Positions 36,867-44,786 of a stretch of 64,000 bases of DNA are shown piece after piece. The position numbers were made by a program, and so were the translations under genes. How positions within the stretch are numbered: position 1 is the first letter of the stretch; every line of letters starts with the position of its first letter. The stretch comes from an uncultured Tateyamaria sp. GTDB taxonomy: Bacteria > Pseudomonadota > Alphaproteobacteria > Rhodobacterales > Rhodobacteraceae. The stretch is from the NCBI RefSeq assembly GCF_947503385.1, contig NZ_CANNDO010000001.1, positions 806,001-870,000 on the forward strand, written 5' to 3'. The notes below the pieces were generated by a model. The model worked only from the letters and a program-made list of their open reading frames with translations. It had not been told where the DNA came from and searched no databases.

Positions 36867-37415
36867 TCAGAAATAGCTCTCGCTCAGAAAGAGATACACA
36901 GCCGCCGCCGCACCGGCGTAGATCAGGATCACCGATTGCAATCTGCCGCGCCGGTCAAGATCCGGTTGCGCCGCAATCACGCCCAGCACGCCATACCAAA
37001 CCGCCCACAACACGGCGCAGGTGGGGAGAATAAGCGTGAAAAAGGATTCGTCCGTCAGACCGTTCAAAAACAACAAACCCAATGCCGGGACCAGCGGCAT
37101 CCCGCCCCAGAACATGACTGGCGTGAACAACATCAGCCCGGCAGCCATCACAGCGCGGCGCAGGTTGATGGGCAATAACGCGGATTTCAACCGTGGAATG
37201 CCGGCACGCGCCAGCGTCATCAGCCACCCCGCACCATAGCCGGTCAACAGGGACAGGATAGCCGATACGGCTGGGTGGGCTCCGGTGATCCAGTAGCGAT
37301 TGCTGAGCCATCCGGGTTCGTGGAAAGCGAGGTATGCCAGCCAGATCAACCCGGCGAGTGGCTGCGCAATCCAGTGCAAGGTTCTGTGCGATGTGTAGGA
37401 ATTTTGCTTGGACAT
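36867..37415 (-). CDS. Multi-span membrane protein of the pspA operon, uncharacterised
   Basis: A 182-aa integral membrane protein with about four to five hydrophobic spans (LHWIAQPLAGLIWLAYLAF, AVSAILSLLTGYGAGWLM, GLMLFTPVMFWGG, LPTCAVLWAVWYGVLGVIAA and a last short one). Start at 37415 after GGAGGA. Last gene of the minus-strand tetR-pspA-yiaAB run, 57 bases past the yiaAB stop, with a GC-rich hairpin between. I do not recognise a family. Position suggests it is a membrane partner of PspA. Confidence 0.75.
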   Translation of the reverse strand: MSKQNSYTSHRTLHWIAQPLAGLIWLAYLAFHEPGWLSNRYWITGAHPAVSAILSLLTGYGAGWLMTLARAGIPRLKSALLPINLRRAVMAAGLMLFTPVMFWGGMPLVPALGLLFLNGLTDESFFTLILPTCAVLWAVWYGVLGVIAAQPDLDRRGRLQSVILIYAGAAAAVYLFLSESYF

Positions 37416-37439
37416 GATTGTTCCTCCGCAAAGGTCAGC

Positions 37440-37466
37440 GGGCCGCCCCAAAGTGGAGGGCGGCCC
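37440..37466 (-). other. Intercistronic hairpin in the pspA operon
   Basis: GGGCCGCCC (37440-37448) pairs with GGGCGGCCC (37458-37466) over a 9-base loop. It sits between the yiaAB stop (37473) and the ribosome binding site of the next membrane-protein gene. No T-run follows, so it more likely stabilises or partitions the mRNA than terminates it. Confidence 0.6.
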
Positions 37467-37472
37467 GGAGGG

Positions 37473-37760
37473 TTATGCAGCGTCTTTGACGTCGCCCACA
37501 TATTCCGACAGCAGTTTTTCGGTCTTGGCCTCTTCGATCTTGTTCACGCGGTCTTGGCGCAACTGGTTGTCAAAGCGGTACTTCACAAAGTTCACGAGGC
37601 TCAGCGTCAGCATCAGGATGCCGATGCCCCAGTACCCTTTGGTGGCAAGTGGCACTTCGGTCGACAGCCACAGGGACAGGCCGAGCATGACATATGCGAT
37701 GGCCACGCCTGCGCCGTTGACGAACATGATGAGCGAGTTGTCGGTTTGGGGGTGTTGCAT
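37473..37760 (-). CDS. YiaA/YiaB-type two-helix inner membrane protein
   Basis: A 95-aa protein with the YiaAB two-span domain: AGVAIAYVMLGLSLWLST and GYWGIGILMLTLSLVNFVKY, joined by a short loop and followed by a basic, helical cytosolic tail (RQDRVNKIEEAKTEKL). YiaA-type proteins are recurrent companions of pspA in proteobacteria. It is 46 bases downstream of pspA and should supply a membrane contact for it. Start at 37760 after GGAGA. Confidence 0.85.
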   Translation of the reverse strand: MQHPQTDNSLIMFVNGAGVAIAYVMLGLSLWLSTEVPLATKGYWGIGILMLTLSLVNFVKYRFDNQLRQDRVNKIEEAKTEKLLSEYVGDVKDAA

Positions 37761-37805
37761 TTTGTTTCTCCGTTCTGAGGTCTGAATTTGCTTGGGTGTT
37801 GGGGG

Positions 37806-38477
37806 TTATGTGTTCAGGCGGGACAGGACGTCCGCAGCCGTGACCTTGGTGGCGGCGCCGAAACCGGCGGCGGCCATACGGTCCTCAAGACCAGTGTGGT
37901 TTAGCCCTGCATTGATGTCGGCAAGGATCTGCGCCTGCTCCAGCGGGTCATCCTTGCCGATGACGCGGTCGATCAGATCCTGCGCCTCGTCCGCCGACGA
38001 CGCGCCCTGCAACGTGGTGTTCAATCTCGATTGCATGGTTTGTTCCCGGCGCATGGCGCGCGCCTGCATCGCACCCTGTTTGAGGTCGATGACCCGACGG
38101 TGCCCGGCCTCCACCGATGTCTGTAGCCGCGCCACCTGCGTCTCAAGCCGGTCTAGAGTGCCCTGACGGACCGTGCATTCATTCTCCATCTCGGCGATCG
38201 CTACGGCGGCCTCCTGCGCCAGACTGTCCTGACCGTCATCCAAGGCGGCGCGGGCGCGGTCCATCATCGACGCGATGCGCGTGCGCAGCATATCAAGCAG
38301 CTTTTGCTCGGACCTTTTGCGCTGGATCAAGCTGGCCAGCGTGTGTTTTGCGGCGGCGACCTGCGCGTCGGTTTCACGAATTTTCTGGTCGATCAGCTCG
38401 ATGGCGTAAACATCGCGCAACCTGTCTTCGGCGCGGGCATTGGCACCGGCAAACAGGGTCCGGAACGTGGTAAGCAT
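37806..38477 (-). CDS. pspA: PspA/IM30-family membrane-stress protein
   Basis: A 223-aa helical coiled-coil protein, the usual PspA length. The N-terminal amphipathic helix (MLTTFRTLFAGANARAEDRL) should insert into stressed membrane. Long helices follow, with the family's ARAALDDGQDSLAQEAAVA block and VARLQTSVEAGHRRVIDLKQ. PspA/IM30 is a structural homologue of ESCRT-III and forms rods or rings on membranes. Start at 38477 after AGGAG. A promoter with overlapping TetR-type palindromes lies upstream. Next genes are yiaAB and a membrane protein. Diverges from, and likely works with, the AAA+ operon at 39352-47330 (inference). Confidence 0.88.
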   Translation of the reverse strand: MLTTFRTLFAGANARAEDRLRDVYAIELIDQKIRETDAQVAAAKHTLASLIQRKRSEQKLLDMLRTRIASMMDRARAALDDGQDSLAQEAAVAIAEMENECTVRQGTLDRLETQVARLQTSVEAGHRRVIDLKQGAMQARAMRREQTMQSRLNTTLQGASSADEAQDLIDRVIGKDDPLEQAQILADINAGLNHTGLEDRMAAAGFGAATKVTAADVLSRLNT

Positions 38478-38493
38478 TGGTTTCTCCTCTCCA

Positions 38494-38506
38494 TGAACAT
38501 CGTTCA
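38494..38506. promoter_or_regulatory. Operator 1, TGAACATCGTTCA, at the predicted pspA start site
   Basis: One of four 13-bp palindromes of the form TGAACnnnGTTCA near the tetR and pspA genes. This one begins 17 bases upstream of the pspA ATG and covers the transcription start predicted from the -35/-10 pair. Repressor binding here would block pspA transcription. Confidence 0.8.
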
Positions 38507-38512
38507 CGAAAA

Positions 38513-38541
38513 GAGATAGGAGAGATGTGAACGATGTTCAA
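38513..38541 (-). promoter_or_regulatory. Predicted pspA promoter
   Basis: On the minus strand, TTGAAC (38541-38536) and TATCTC (38518-38513) are spaced by 17 bases and point to a start near 38506. The -35 overlaps operator 2 and the start overlaps operator 1. That layout suits direct repression. Confidence 0.65.
38528..38540. promoter_or_regulatory. Operator 2, TGAACGATGTTCA, over the pspA -35
   Basis: Second copy of the palindrome, exact in both arms, centred 34 bases from operator 1. With one flanking base (GTGAACGATGTTCA) it is the reverse complement of operator 1 and its flank. It overlaps the predicted -35 hexamer. Confidence 0.8.
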
Positions 38542-38550
38542 GAAAAAAGT

Positions 38551-38563
38551 TGAACACTGTTCA
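38551..38563. promoter_or_regulatory. Operator 3, TGAACACTGTTCA, overlapping the tetR stop codon
   Basis: Third copy, centred 23 bases from operator 2. Its last three bases are the tetR stop codon (38561-38563), so the operator is partly written into the coding end. Confidence 0.75.
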
Positions 38564-39166
38564 GAACGGTGTGTTTCCAGTTGCAGAACGCAGGATCAAG
38601 GCAATCATATTGCGGATCTGATCCCTCGGTACGCCGGAGATGCGGTTTTCGAGACCCAGCAGGACGATGCCGTGAATGGATGAAAACAGCGCGCGGGTCA
38701 TCAACGTGACCTCTTCGGCACTCATCTTGGGGAAACATTCCTGCACCGGTCCGTCAATGTAACTGAACAGGCGGCCCAGTTCCTCAAGATACCAATCCGG
38801 CACGTCCATATCGGTCGACATTTGAAGATCAAAGAGCGCGCGCCACAGGCGCGGGTGGGCCGCAGCATAGTCGAGATAGGCATAAGACATGACCACTAGC
38901 CGCTCCGTGGGCGGCAGCCCGACCTGTTCGTTCAATGCGGCGGCGACGAACTGGCCCAGCTTGCGAAAGGTCCGGCCATTCACGGCGATGATGATATCCT
39001 CAAGGTCGCCAAAGACGTTGTATATGGCTCCGACCGAACAGCCTGCCGCTTGCGCCAGTGGGCGCGCTTTGATTGCGGCGATGCCATTTGCCTCAATCTC
39101 TGCCTCGGCAAGGTCGATCAGCGTGTCACGCAGTGCCTTGCGGCGTGTTTCGGCGGCTTTGGCCAT
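38561..39166 (-). CDS. TetR-family repressor of the pspA/AAA+ locus
   Basis: A 201-aa TetR regulator. The N-terminal helix-turn-helix is in IKARPLAQAAGCSVGAIYNV followed by FGDLEDIIIAVNGRTFRKLG. The C-terminal ligand domain is all-helical, with VMSYAYLDYAAAHPRLWRALF. Starts at 39166 after GGGAG. A TGAACnnnGTTCA palindrome lies 13 bases before its ATG and three more lie between its stop and pspA. So it very likely represses itself and pspA (inference from operator placement). It lies between pspA and the divergent 8-kb operon. The inducing ligand is unknown. Confidence 0.9.
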   Translation of the reverse strand: MAKAAETRRKALRDTLIDLAEAEIEANGIAAIKARPLAQAAGCSVGAIYNVFGDLEDIIIAVNGRTFRKLGQFVAAALNEQVGLPPTERLVVMSYAYLDYAAAHPRLWRALFDLQMSTDMDVPDWYLEELGRLFSYIDGPVQECFPKMSAEEVTLMTRALFSSIHGIVLLGLENRISGVPRDQIRNMIALILRSATGNTPF

Positions 39167-39178
39167 GGCTCGGCTCCC

Positions 39179-39191
39179 TGAACTCTGTTCA
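39179..39191. promoter_or_regulatory. Operator 4, TGAACTCTGTTCA, upstream of tetR
   Basis: Fourth copy of the palindrome, 12 bases beyond the tetR start codon and on the side of the divergent operon. It would autoregulate tetR. It is 160 bases from the start of the plus-strand operon, so control of that operon from here is possible but less direct. Confidence 0.8.
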
Positions 39192-39351
39192 AATGCCTAA
39201 CCTGCGCGCTGACACGAGAAAACCCCACAGCTGCGCTTTTCATTGGCATACGCATTTGCAACACTTTGCGGGAATTCCGGGGGTAGCGGATGTAAATCCC
39301 CGTTACATTGCTTATATGTGCTGCAACGCATTGATAAAGAGGGAGAGTTTG

Positions 39352-40428
39352 ATGGCTGATTTTGACACACAGGTGCGGGAATCTCAGGCGCAGGTGGAAG
39401 AGGCTCAGGCAAAAATTGCAGAACTCACCAGTCGCATCGAAGTCGCGCGCGACAAGATGAAGTCGGGAACGGACATTTCGCTGGATATCGAGAACGCCTC
39501 GCTTGACGACGTTCACGCCCATACGGAACTGATGAACGCCAACATTGCCGAACTGATCATGGGGCTGGACGATGTGACCTCTGCGTTTTCCAAGGACTTT
39601 GACGAAATCCGGTCCAAAACCGGTTGGGAAAGCTTTGTTGGTGTCTTTGCCAAGGCCAAGGCGGAATCAATGCGTCAGGAACGCATCCGAACCGCCTCCA
39701 TTGATGACAAACTGCAAGACCTGATCAGCAAGTCCGACGTTATCGTCCAACTGCTCGAAGGGCAGCTTGCCGTGCTCGAAGAGCAAAAGACCAAGGTCGA
39801 GGGCAACCTGACCGAAACACTGGATGAACGTGAATTCACTGTGCAGGAGCTGTCGTCCCTGCAAGAGGAGATCAAGGCGATGGACCCCAAGATCATCGCA
39901 CTGGAAAACAAGATCGCCTCCGAAACCGATGCCGCGGCGCGCACCGCGCTGGAAACCGAACTGGCCGAACTGAACAAATCCTACAACGAGATGGTGCAGG
40001 ACGAGCAAGTCAAAGTGGCCAAGTCCCAGACCCTCGAACGCTATATCGAAAAGGGCAAGACTTGGGTGGACTCGCTCCAGAACCAGGCCGCGACCCAGAT
40101 GGTGCTGATCAACAAGTTGCAGACCGACACCAAACAGCGCGTGGTACTTTATGATGCGCTGACCAAATCGCTGAAAACCGCGCAGCAACAGGACGTCGCC
40201 CACCGCATCAACGAGATCGGTGTGAAAACGGACCAAGAGGCGCAAACCGCCATGGCTGGCATCGGTGCCGCCACGAACCAGCGGATGGCGGATATGCTTG
40301 AGGCGCACGAGGACCAGATGGTCTTTGCCCGCGACGTGCTGGAGCAGAAGGCAAAGGCCGATGAACGCTTTGCCCGCCGTTTTGCTGATATCGTCGAGAA
40401 ACACGACGCCAACGCCTATGGTGGTTAA
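39352..40428 (+). CDS. Long coiled-coil protein, first gene of the AAA+ operon (TelA-like arrangement)
   Basis: A 358-aa, almost entirely helical protein without signal peptide or membrane span. Strong heptad patterns run through residues 10-45 (QVEEAQAKIAELTSRIEVAR) and 125-220 (EGQLAVLEEQKTKVEGNL, then SLQEEIKAMDPKIIALENKI). The C-terminal third (TQMVLINKLQTDTKQRVVLY) resembles the layout of TelA/KlaA toxic-anion-resistance proteins, but I am not certain of that homology. Start at 39352 after GGGAGA; heads an operon reaching 47330. As a cytosolic filament or adaptor it could be a substrate of the downstream AAA+ ATPase or a partner of PspA (inference). Confidence 0.8.
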   Translation: MADFDTQVRESQAQVEEAQAKIAELTSRIEVARDKMKSGTDISLDIENASLDDVHAHTELMNANIAELIMGLDDVTSAFSKDFDEIRSKTGWESFVGVFAKAKAESMRQERIRTASIDDKLQDLISKSDVIVQLLEGQLAVLEEQKTKVEGNLTETLDEREFTVQELSSLQEEIKAMDPKIIALENKIASETDAAARTALETELAELNKSYNEMVQDEQVKVAKSQTLERYIEKGKTWVDSLQNQAATQMVLINKLQTDTKQRVVLYDALTKSLKTAQQQDVAHRINEIGVKTDQEAQTAMAGIGAATNQRMADMLEAHEDQMVFARDVLEQKAKADERFARRFADIVEKHDANAYGG

Positions 40429-40431
40429 GCG

Positions 40432-40581
40432 ATGAAGCTGGGTTTTGCCGCCATCGGCGTGTCTATCGTCAGCCTGCTGGCCACTCTCGCCTTTGGCGCG
40501 CCCGCTTGGGTGAATGCGGTCGGGTTCTTTTGCGGGATCGTGGGGCTGTATCTGCTGACCAAAGGGCGCAAGAGCGGGTGA
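40432..40581 (+). CDS. Small two-span membrane protein (49 aa)
   Basis: Begins three bases after the coiled-coil gene's stop. The 49 residues are two hydrophobic helices (LGFAAIGVSIVSLLATLAF and VNAVGFFCGIVGLYLLT) closed by a basic tail KGRKSG. Size, tight spacing and in-operon position support it being translated. Family unknown; likely a subunit of a membrane assembly made by this operon. Confidence 0.65.
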   Translation: MKLGFAAIGVSIVSLLATLAFGAPAWVNAVGFFCGIVGLYLLTKGRKSG

Positions 40582-40612
40582 AGGACCGTTTGCAACAGCA
40601 ACCGCTGACTGC

Positions 40613-40628
40613 GTCCCCTGCCGGGGAC
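40613..40628 (+). other. Small intercistronic hairpin
   Basis: GTCCCC (40613-40618), TGCC loop, GGGGAC (40623-40628), in the 106-base gap between the 49-aa gene and the 372-aa gene. This is the widest gap of the operon before the AAA+ gene. It may tune expression of downstream genes. Confidence 0.45.
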
Positions 40629-40687
40629 AGCGCCCGTCGCCACGGCTGGGTTCTGCTCTTTGCACATGACAGACAGGGCGGACGCAT

Positions 40688-41806
40688 TTGAATACCAAAG
40701 CCGAACATACGGGCCTGACCGATCTTTTTGCCTCGCGCCGCTATTTCCGCAAGTTCGAGACGATCATCTCGCATCTGGGCCGGGTCGCCGCGGTGATGGA
40801 AGCGGAGGGCGGGTTGAACCGGGACGAGGTCAAGATTCTTACCCGCTATATCGCCGAAATGACGTTTACGTTTCGCGCGCTTAGCCTCAAATATCTGCTG
40901 GTCGGACGAGATACCGGGCGCTTTTTTGGCAGCCTCGCCATTGATGCGCGCGAAAGCGGGTTTCCCGCCGCCGACGAAATCCTGACCATGGCCAGCGACG
41001 CGCAGCAGGCCGAGCGGCATCTGGCCAACAGCCCCTCCGCCGCAGAGTTGAAAAAGCAGATGGTGGAGGTGATCGTCGGCGACCGCCAAGTTCCGACCAA
41101 GCTGCAATTTGCCCTGTCCCAACGGCTCTATTACGAAGAGTTGCGGACAGGTCACCTGTTCTGGCCCCGCAACGATCCGGAAATTGTCTGGACCGGCAAT
41201 ATCAACGAAAGGCGTCGCACCTTCCGTGTCCACTGGGCTGTTTATGACAGTGGCCTGAACCTGCCCGTCATATACATGATGGAACTGGAGGACAGCGGGC
41301 GCACCGCACTGCCCAAGGATCAGCGGCGCTGGCCCGAAGTGCAGGCGCACCTGATGGCGCAATCCCTTGGCGCGCTCAAGCTGGTGACGATTGCCAAAGG
41401 CTTTGATGAGGATTTTGCCGACCTGCACCCAAAGCGTCTGCGCCGGTTCCACGTGGGTCCGATGTATTCGTCCGCGTTCACCACCCAGCCCGGTCCGGTG
41501 AGCCAGGTCCTTGCCGCGGCGCGTGCGCCCGAGGGGCAGGACTGGGCGCTGGTCTGGACAGAAGAAGAGCTTCGGTCCGAACGGGTCATCGAAGAACGGC
41601 ACGGCTGGTTCTCCACCGTGGAGCGCGAGGTGTTCGCGCTCGACCCCTTTGCCGGGCGCGGGGCAGAGACGGGGACCACGCGGCTCGAACGGTCCATTGT
41701 ACTGCCGCAACGTGCCTTTCAATCGCTTGAAGAAATGAACCCACCCGGCTTTGGTACGGTTCGCAAATTCGTTGTCAGCCCATCGGGCCGCGTGCTGAGA
41801 TACTGA
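40688..41806 (+). CDS. Orphan 372-aa soluble protein of the AAA+ operon
   Basis: No ATG fits the frame near its 5' end; TTG at 40688 with a GGGCGGA run upstream is the best start. The protein is soluble, helical in the first 120 residues (FETIISHLGRVAAVMEAEGG and ILTRYIAEMTFTFRALSLKY). It turns mixed alpha/beta later (RTFRVHWAVYDSGLNLPVIY). I see no known catalytic motif. It is between two small membrane proteins and two genes before the AAA+ ATPase. A role as adaptor or cargo for that ATPase is a guess from position. Confidence 0.75.
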   Translation: MNTKAEHTGLTDLFASRRYFRKFETIISHLGRVAAVMEAEGGLNRDEVKILTRYIAEMTFTFRALSLKYLLVGRDTGRFFGSLAIDARESGFPAADEILTMASDAQQAERHLANSPSAAELKKQMVEVIVGDRQVPTKLQFALSQRLYYEELRTGHLFWPRNDPEIVWTGNINERRRTFRVHWAVYDSGLNLPVIYMMELEDSGRTALPKDQRRWPEVQAHLMAQSLGALKLVTIAKGFDEDFADLHPKRLRRFHVGPMYSSAFTTQPGPVSQVLAAARAPEGQDWALVWTEEELRSERVIEERHGWFSTVEREVFALDPFAGRGAETGTTRLERSIVLPQRAFQSLEEMNPPGFGTVRKFVVSPSGRVLRY

Positions 41807-41808
41807 CC

Positions 41809-42054
41809 ATGTCGGGCAAAGCAAACACATTCGTGGCCTACCCGATGCGGCGCAAGCAAGACCATAACATCGCCGCCACCATTTGGGTCGCACTGACCCT
41901 CTTTTGGCTGCTGTTCCCCGGTATCGTCGAAGACGGCGGCCGCTATGCCGCGTCCGTCAAGTTCTGGGTGATCGCAGGTTGGCCCATGTGGCTGGCGGTC
42001 AATTACATCATCTATCGCGGCTGGCTAGGCGGCCCCAAGAGGAACAAGAAATGA
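41809..42054 (+). CDS. Small two-span membrane protein (81 aa)
   Basis: Starts three bases after the preceding stop, and its stop overlaps the AAA+ start (ATGA). The 81-aa product has two spans, NIAATIWVALTLFWLLFPGI and FWVIAGWPMWLAVNYIIY, with basic residues at both ends (MRRKQD, GPKRNKK) that place the termini in the cytoplasm. Translational coupling to the ATPase suggests the two are made in fixed ratio and interact. Confidence 0.8.
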   Translation: MSGKANTFVAYPMRRKQDHNIAATIWVALTLFWLLFPGIVEDGGRYAASVKFWVIAGWPMWLAVNYIIYRGWLGGPKRNKK

Positions 42055-43985
42055 GCCAAACATCCGATCAGATGGAACTGCGCGAGCAGGAGATTGTCGC
42101 CCACTACCCAATGGCGCTGGCCATGCTTCAGGGGTTCGACCACGCGCCGCGTATCGGCAAGGGCAAAGAGGTGCCGCAAGCCGAACGGTCATCTGGCGTG
42201 GGCACGCGGCGGCGGTTTCGGTCAACCACACCGGGTCTGGTGACGCGGCGGACTGTGCCCACGGGGGCGGTGCAGTTGCTGGGCACCATCGAAGGCGCGG
42301 ATGACGATGATGCGCTGATGTCGCCGGTGCAGGCGACCGTGCTGAATGCGCTGCGCCGCGCCATTTCCATCGCTTTGGCGGTGGCGGAAAATTATGCGTC
42401 CGTGTCTGGTCTGGGCGATTTGAAACGCGCCAACCTCGAAGGCGCGTTGCCTGCCGCGCGCAAGACCGAGTTTGCAGAGTTGCTGGCGGCGGAGGCTTTG
42501 ATCACCCTGTACGTCTTTGGCAATGCGACCGCTTACATGTTGTCGTCGCACCAGACCGAAGTCACGGTCGAGGTGGACGAGGTCGAAGAGATCCTGACCG
42601 ACAACGGTCAGACGGCCATGCACGGGTGCCTGTGGGAACTGGATCAGGACATCGCCGCCCATGCGCCCGACGACACACATTTGGTCGCCACCATCACCGC
42701 ATTTGCCGAAGCGCTGATGGAAAAGGTCGCCATGCGCGCCCAGACGGCGCCGCGTCTCGCCGCCTTTACCGGTGCCAGTTGGCACGTGGAGGCGGATGAT
42801 TTCACAGTGCAAGGGTTCACACCTGCCACCAAGGCCAAGTCATCCACGCTGACGATGACGTTCAAGAAACCCAACGAGGTCGTGGGCAACCACATCGCCA
42901 AATATCAGGCCATGAAACTGGCCAAGATGTTGATGGCCTACGATTTTGACCGCCGCCTCAACCCGTTTGCCGAACTGGGCGGCTTTATCTTTACCTTTAT
43001 GGGTGACGGCAAGCCGGGAACGGGCAAGACCACGCTGATCCAGATGATGGCAGGTCTGATCAACGATTATTGCAAGGTTGCGGGCTACGCCTTTCGTTAT
43101 CAGAACCTGTCCACCGACAACATCGACAGCTATCAGGGCAAATCGGGCCAGAACGCTAAGGCGTTTATCAACAACGTGCTTGATCCGAATGCGATCGGAT
43201 TTGGCACCATTGATGATATCGACCAGTTGGCGGGCAAGCGCGGCGACCGCCAATCCTCGGCGGGTCAGCTTGAGATTACGGCGGTGCTGATGGAAAGCTT
43301 TGCCGGGGCCAACACGGTTGTGCGGGGCAACTGCACCTTTGGTATGTTCTCGAACTACCCCGAAAACGTGGACGACGCGCTGCGCCAACGGGCGGGTGCG
43401 CGGTTCCTCGTGGACGGGCCGCAAACGCGCGAGGATTACATCGACATCCTCTACCTGCTCATGGGCAAGAACCATGACATCCCCGTGGGTCAGCACGAGG
43501 TGTTCTCCGCCCAGGAAATCAAAAAGGCTGTGGCGGCGTCGTTCGAGTCGCACAGCCGACCGCATGAAGCCGGTTTGATGGAAGTGTTCGACCGCGTGCA
43601 TTCCCAGATCGGCGAACTGAACACGATTGCGAAGCTGGGCACCTACCTCAAAGGCATTCAGGAAGCGGACGAACGGTTCACCGGCCGGGCGATCAAGAAC
43701 ATCACAGATGCGGTCAAGGTCCGTGCGATGGATTTCGAACTGCCCGACGCATGGATGGAAAACCCGGAATTGTTCCTGTTCAAGGATTATGACGCCAAAA
43801 AGGCGATGATTTCCGAGCTGCGCGTGCCCATCACGGTGGACATGGTGATCCAAGAGATCAACCGCTACGCGGATTCAGAGTTCCGCTATGCTGACAAGTC
43901 CGACGAGGTCGCCATTGACGCGATGGTCCGAGATTTCGGGCGTCAGGAAGCGGCAAAAAAACGGTATCTGGCGGGGAAGGAATAG
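42051..43985 (+). CDS. AAA+ ATPase, core of the operon
   Basis: A 644-aa ATPase. The N-terminal 310 residues have no motif I recognise and may bind substrate. The AAA+ module follows: Walker A GKPGTGKT (320-327), Walker B in FGTIDDID with D388 and D389, sensor-1 asparagine N435 in GMFSNYPE, and arginine-finger candidates in LRQRAGAR (445-451). A helical C-terminal part follows. All elements for ATP hydrolysis are present. Translation is coupled to the small membrane protein just upstream. AAA+ rings of this type unfold or remodel protein assemblies. With PspA, an ESCRT-III homologue, at the same locus, a Vps4-like disassembly role is an attractive inference, but sequence similarity to Vps4 itself is not claimed. 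Confidence 0.88.
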   Translation: MSQTSDQMELREQEIVAHYPMALAMLQGFDHAPRIGKGKEVPQAERSSGVGTRRRFRSTTPGLVTRRTVPTGAVQLLGTIEGADDDDALMSPVQATVLNALRRAISIALAVAENYASVSGLGDLKRANLEGALPAARKTEFAELLAAEALITLYVFGNATAYMLSSHQTEVTVEVDEVEEILTDNGQTAMHGCLWELDQDIAAHAPDDTHLVATITAFAEALMEKVAMRAQTAPRLAAFTGASWHVEADDFTVQGFTPATKAKSSTLTMTFKKPNEVVGNHIAKYQAMKLAKMLMAYDFDRRLNPFAELGGFIFTFMGDGKPGTGKTTLIQMMAGLINDYCKVAGYAFRYQNLSTDNIDSYQGKSGQNAKAFINNVLDPNAIGFGTIDDIDQLAGKRGDRQSSAGQLEITAVLMESFAGANTVVRGNCTFGMFSNYPENVDDALRQRAGARFLVDGPQTREDYIDILYLLMGKNHDIPVGQHEVFSAQEIKKAVAASFESHSRPHEAGLMEVFDRVHSQIGELNTIAKLGTYLKGIQEADERFTGRAIKNITDAVKVRAMDFELPDAWMENPELFLFKDYDAKKAMISELRVPITVDMVIQEINRYADSEFRYADKSDEVAIDAMVRDFGRQEAAKKRYLAGKE

Positions 43986-44127
43986 TTTTGCAAAGGGTCC
44001 TCCGCAGGTGTCGTGACATGTGTCGGTCTACACTGATGCTGGCCGTGTGCCGCCGTCCCGGCCTGCGCCAACGGCGCTCGGACCCGCACTTTGGTTTGCC
44101 CGCCTTGACCGCTGCAAAGCCAGTCTG

Positions 44128-44499
44128 ATGCACACAGACACCATTACCTTCTGGAACACCGGCGTGCCGCTCATCATTTTGGGTGTGTTGGGTTGGGTGT
44201 TGCCGCGGATGTTGGTAGCCGATGACACTCGGTCGCATTGGTCGGTTTGCATCGCCGTGTTGTGCGCCGCCATCTTGCTTGTTGCCGCGTCGGCAGCTGT
44301 GCTCGTCGCGTTTGATTTTGGCAGCTATGTTCATGCGCTGGATATGGGGGGTGCCATTTTGGTGGCTGAAATCGCCCTGATCAACGCGGCGCTTTTTGCT
44401 GTGGCGTGGGTGCCGATGCTGTTGCTGTCGTGGTTCAACATGGCGCAACGGGTCGAGCATTGGCGGGGCAGGGACCTGTCGATGGAGAAAGACGTATGA
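44128..44499 (+). CDS. Three-span membrane protein of the AAA+ operon (123 aa)
   Basis: ATG at 44128 gives a product beginning MHTDTITFWNTG with three hydrophobic segments: VPLIILGVLGWVLPRMLV, SVCIAVLCAAILLVAASAAV and the long VAEIALINAALFAVAWVPML. The ribosome binding site is weak; an in-frame GTG at 44020 would add 36 residues of poorer composition. The 142-base gap from the AAA+ gene is the largest in the operon. Stop overlaps the next start (ATGA). Family unknown. Confidence 0.7.
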   Translation: MHTDTITFWNTGVPLIILGVLGWVLPRMLVADDTRSHWSVCIAVLCAAILLVAASAAVLVAFDFGSYVHALDMGGAILVAEIALINAALFAVAWVPMLLLSWFNMAQRVEHWRGRDLSMEKDV

Positions 44500-44786
44500 T
44501 ACTGCTGCTTGGTATCTCCGCACTTGCCCTTGTCACCGGCCTGTTGGTGCCGCTCCATTGGGGCGTGGCGGGATTTGTTGCGGCGGCGGCGCTGCTTTTT
44601 GCGGTGCAGGCCGGTATCACCACGGCACTCGGTTTCGAAGGCACGCCATTGTCGGAAAGCCTGCTGCTCTTCAACAACGACTGGGGTGCCTATATCGGCT
44701 TTAACGTGCGGGTCACCTACCGCGCCTTCGCATTGCCGCTTCTCGCCCTCTCGGTCCCGTTCATCTACCGGTATGGCAAAGCATGA
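44496..44786 (+). CDS. Membrane protein of the AAA+ operon (96 aa)
   Basis: Coupled by ATGA on both sides. The 96-aa product has two to three spans (ILLLGISALALVTGLLVPL, GVAGFVAAAALLFAVQAGI and FALPLLALSVPFIYRY). A polar loop GFEGTPLSESLLLFNND separates the first pair from the last. No recognised domain. Its fixed place between two other membrane proteins suggests a multi-subunit membrane complex. Confidence 0.75.
   Translation: MILLLGISALALVTGLLVPLHWGVAGFVAAAALLFAVQAGITTALGFEGTPLSESLLLFNNDWGAYIGFNVRVTYRAFALPLLALSVPFIYRYGKA

Noticed and set aside
40582..40687. Frameshift joining the 49-aa gene to the 372-aa gene
   Set aside because: The 49-aa frame ends after a complete membrane hairpin and the next gene begins a soluble helical protein; the gap contains a hairpin and no continuous coding signal.
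42840..43853. 337-codon minus-strand frame
   Set aside because: Antisense to the AAA+ ATPase, whose Walker and sensor motifs are intact.
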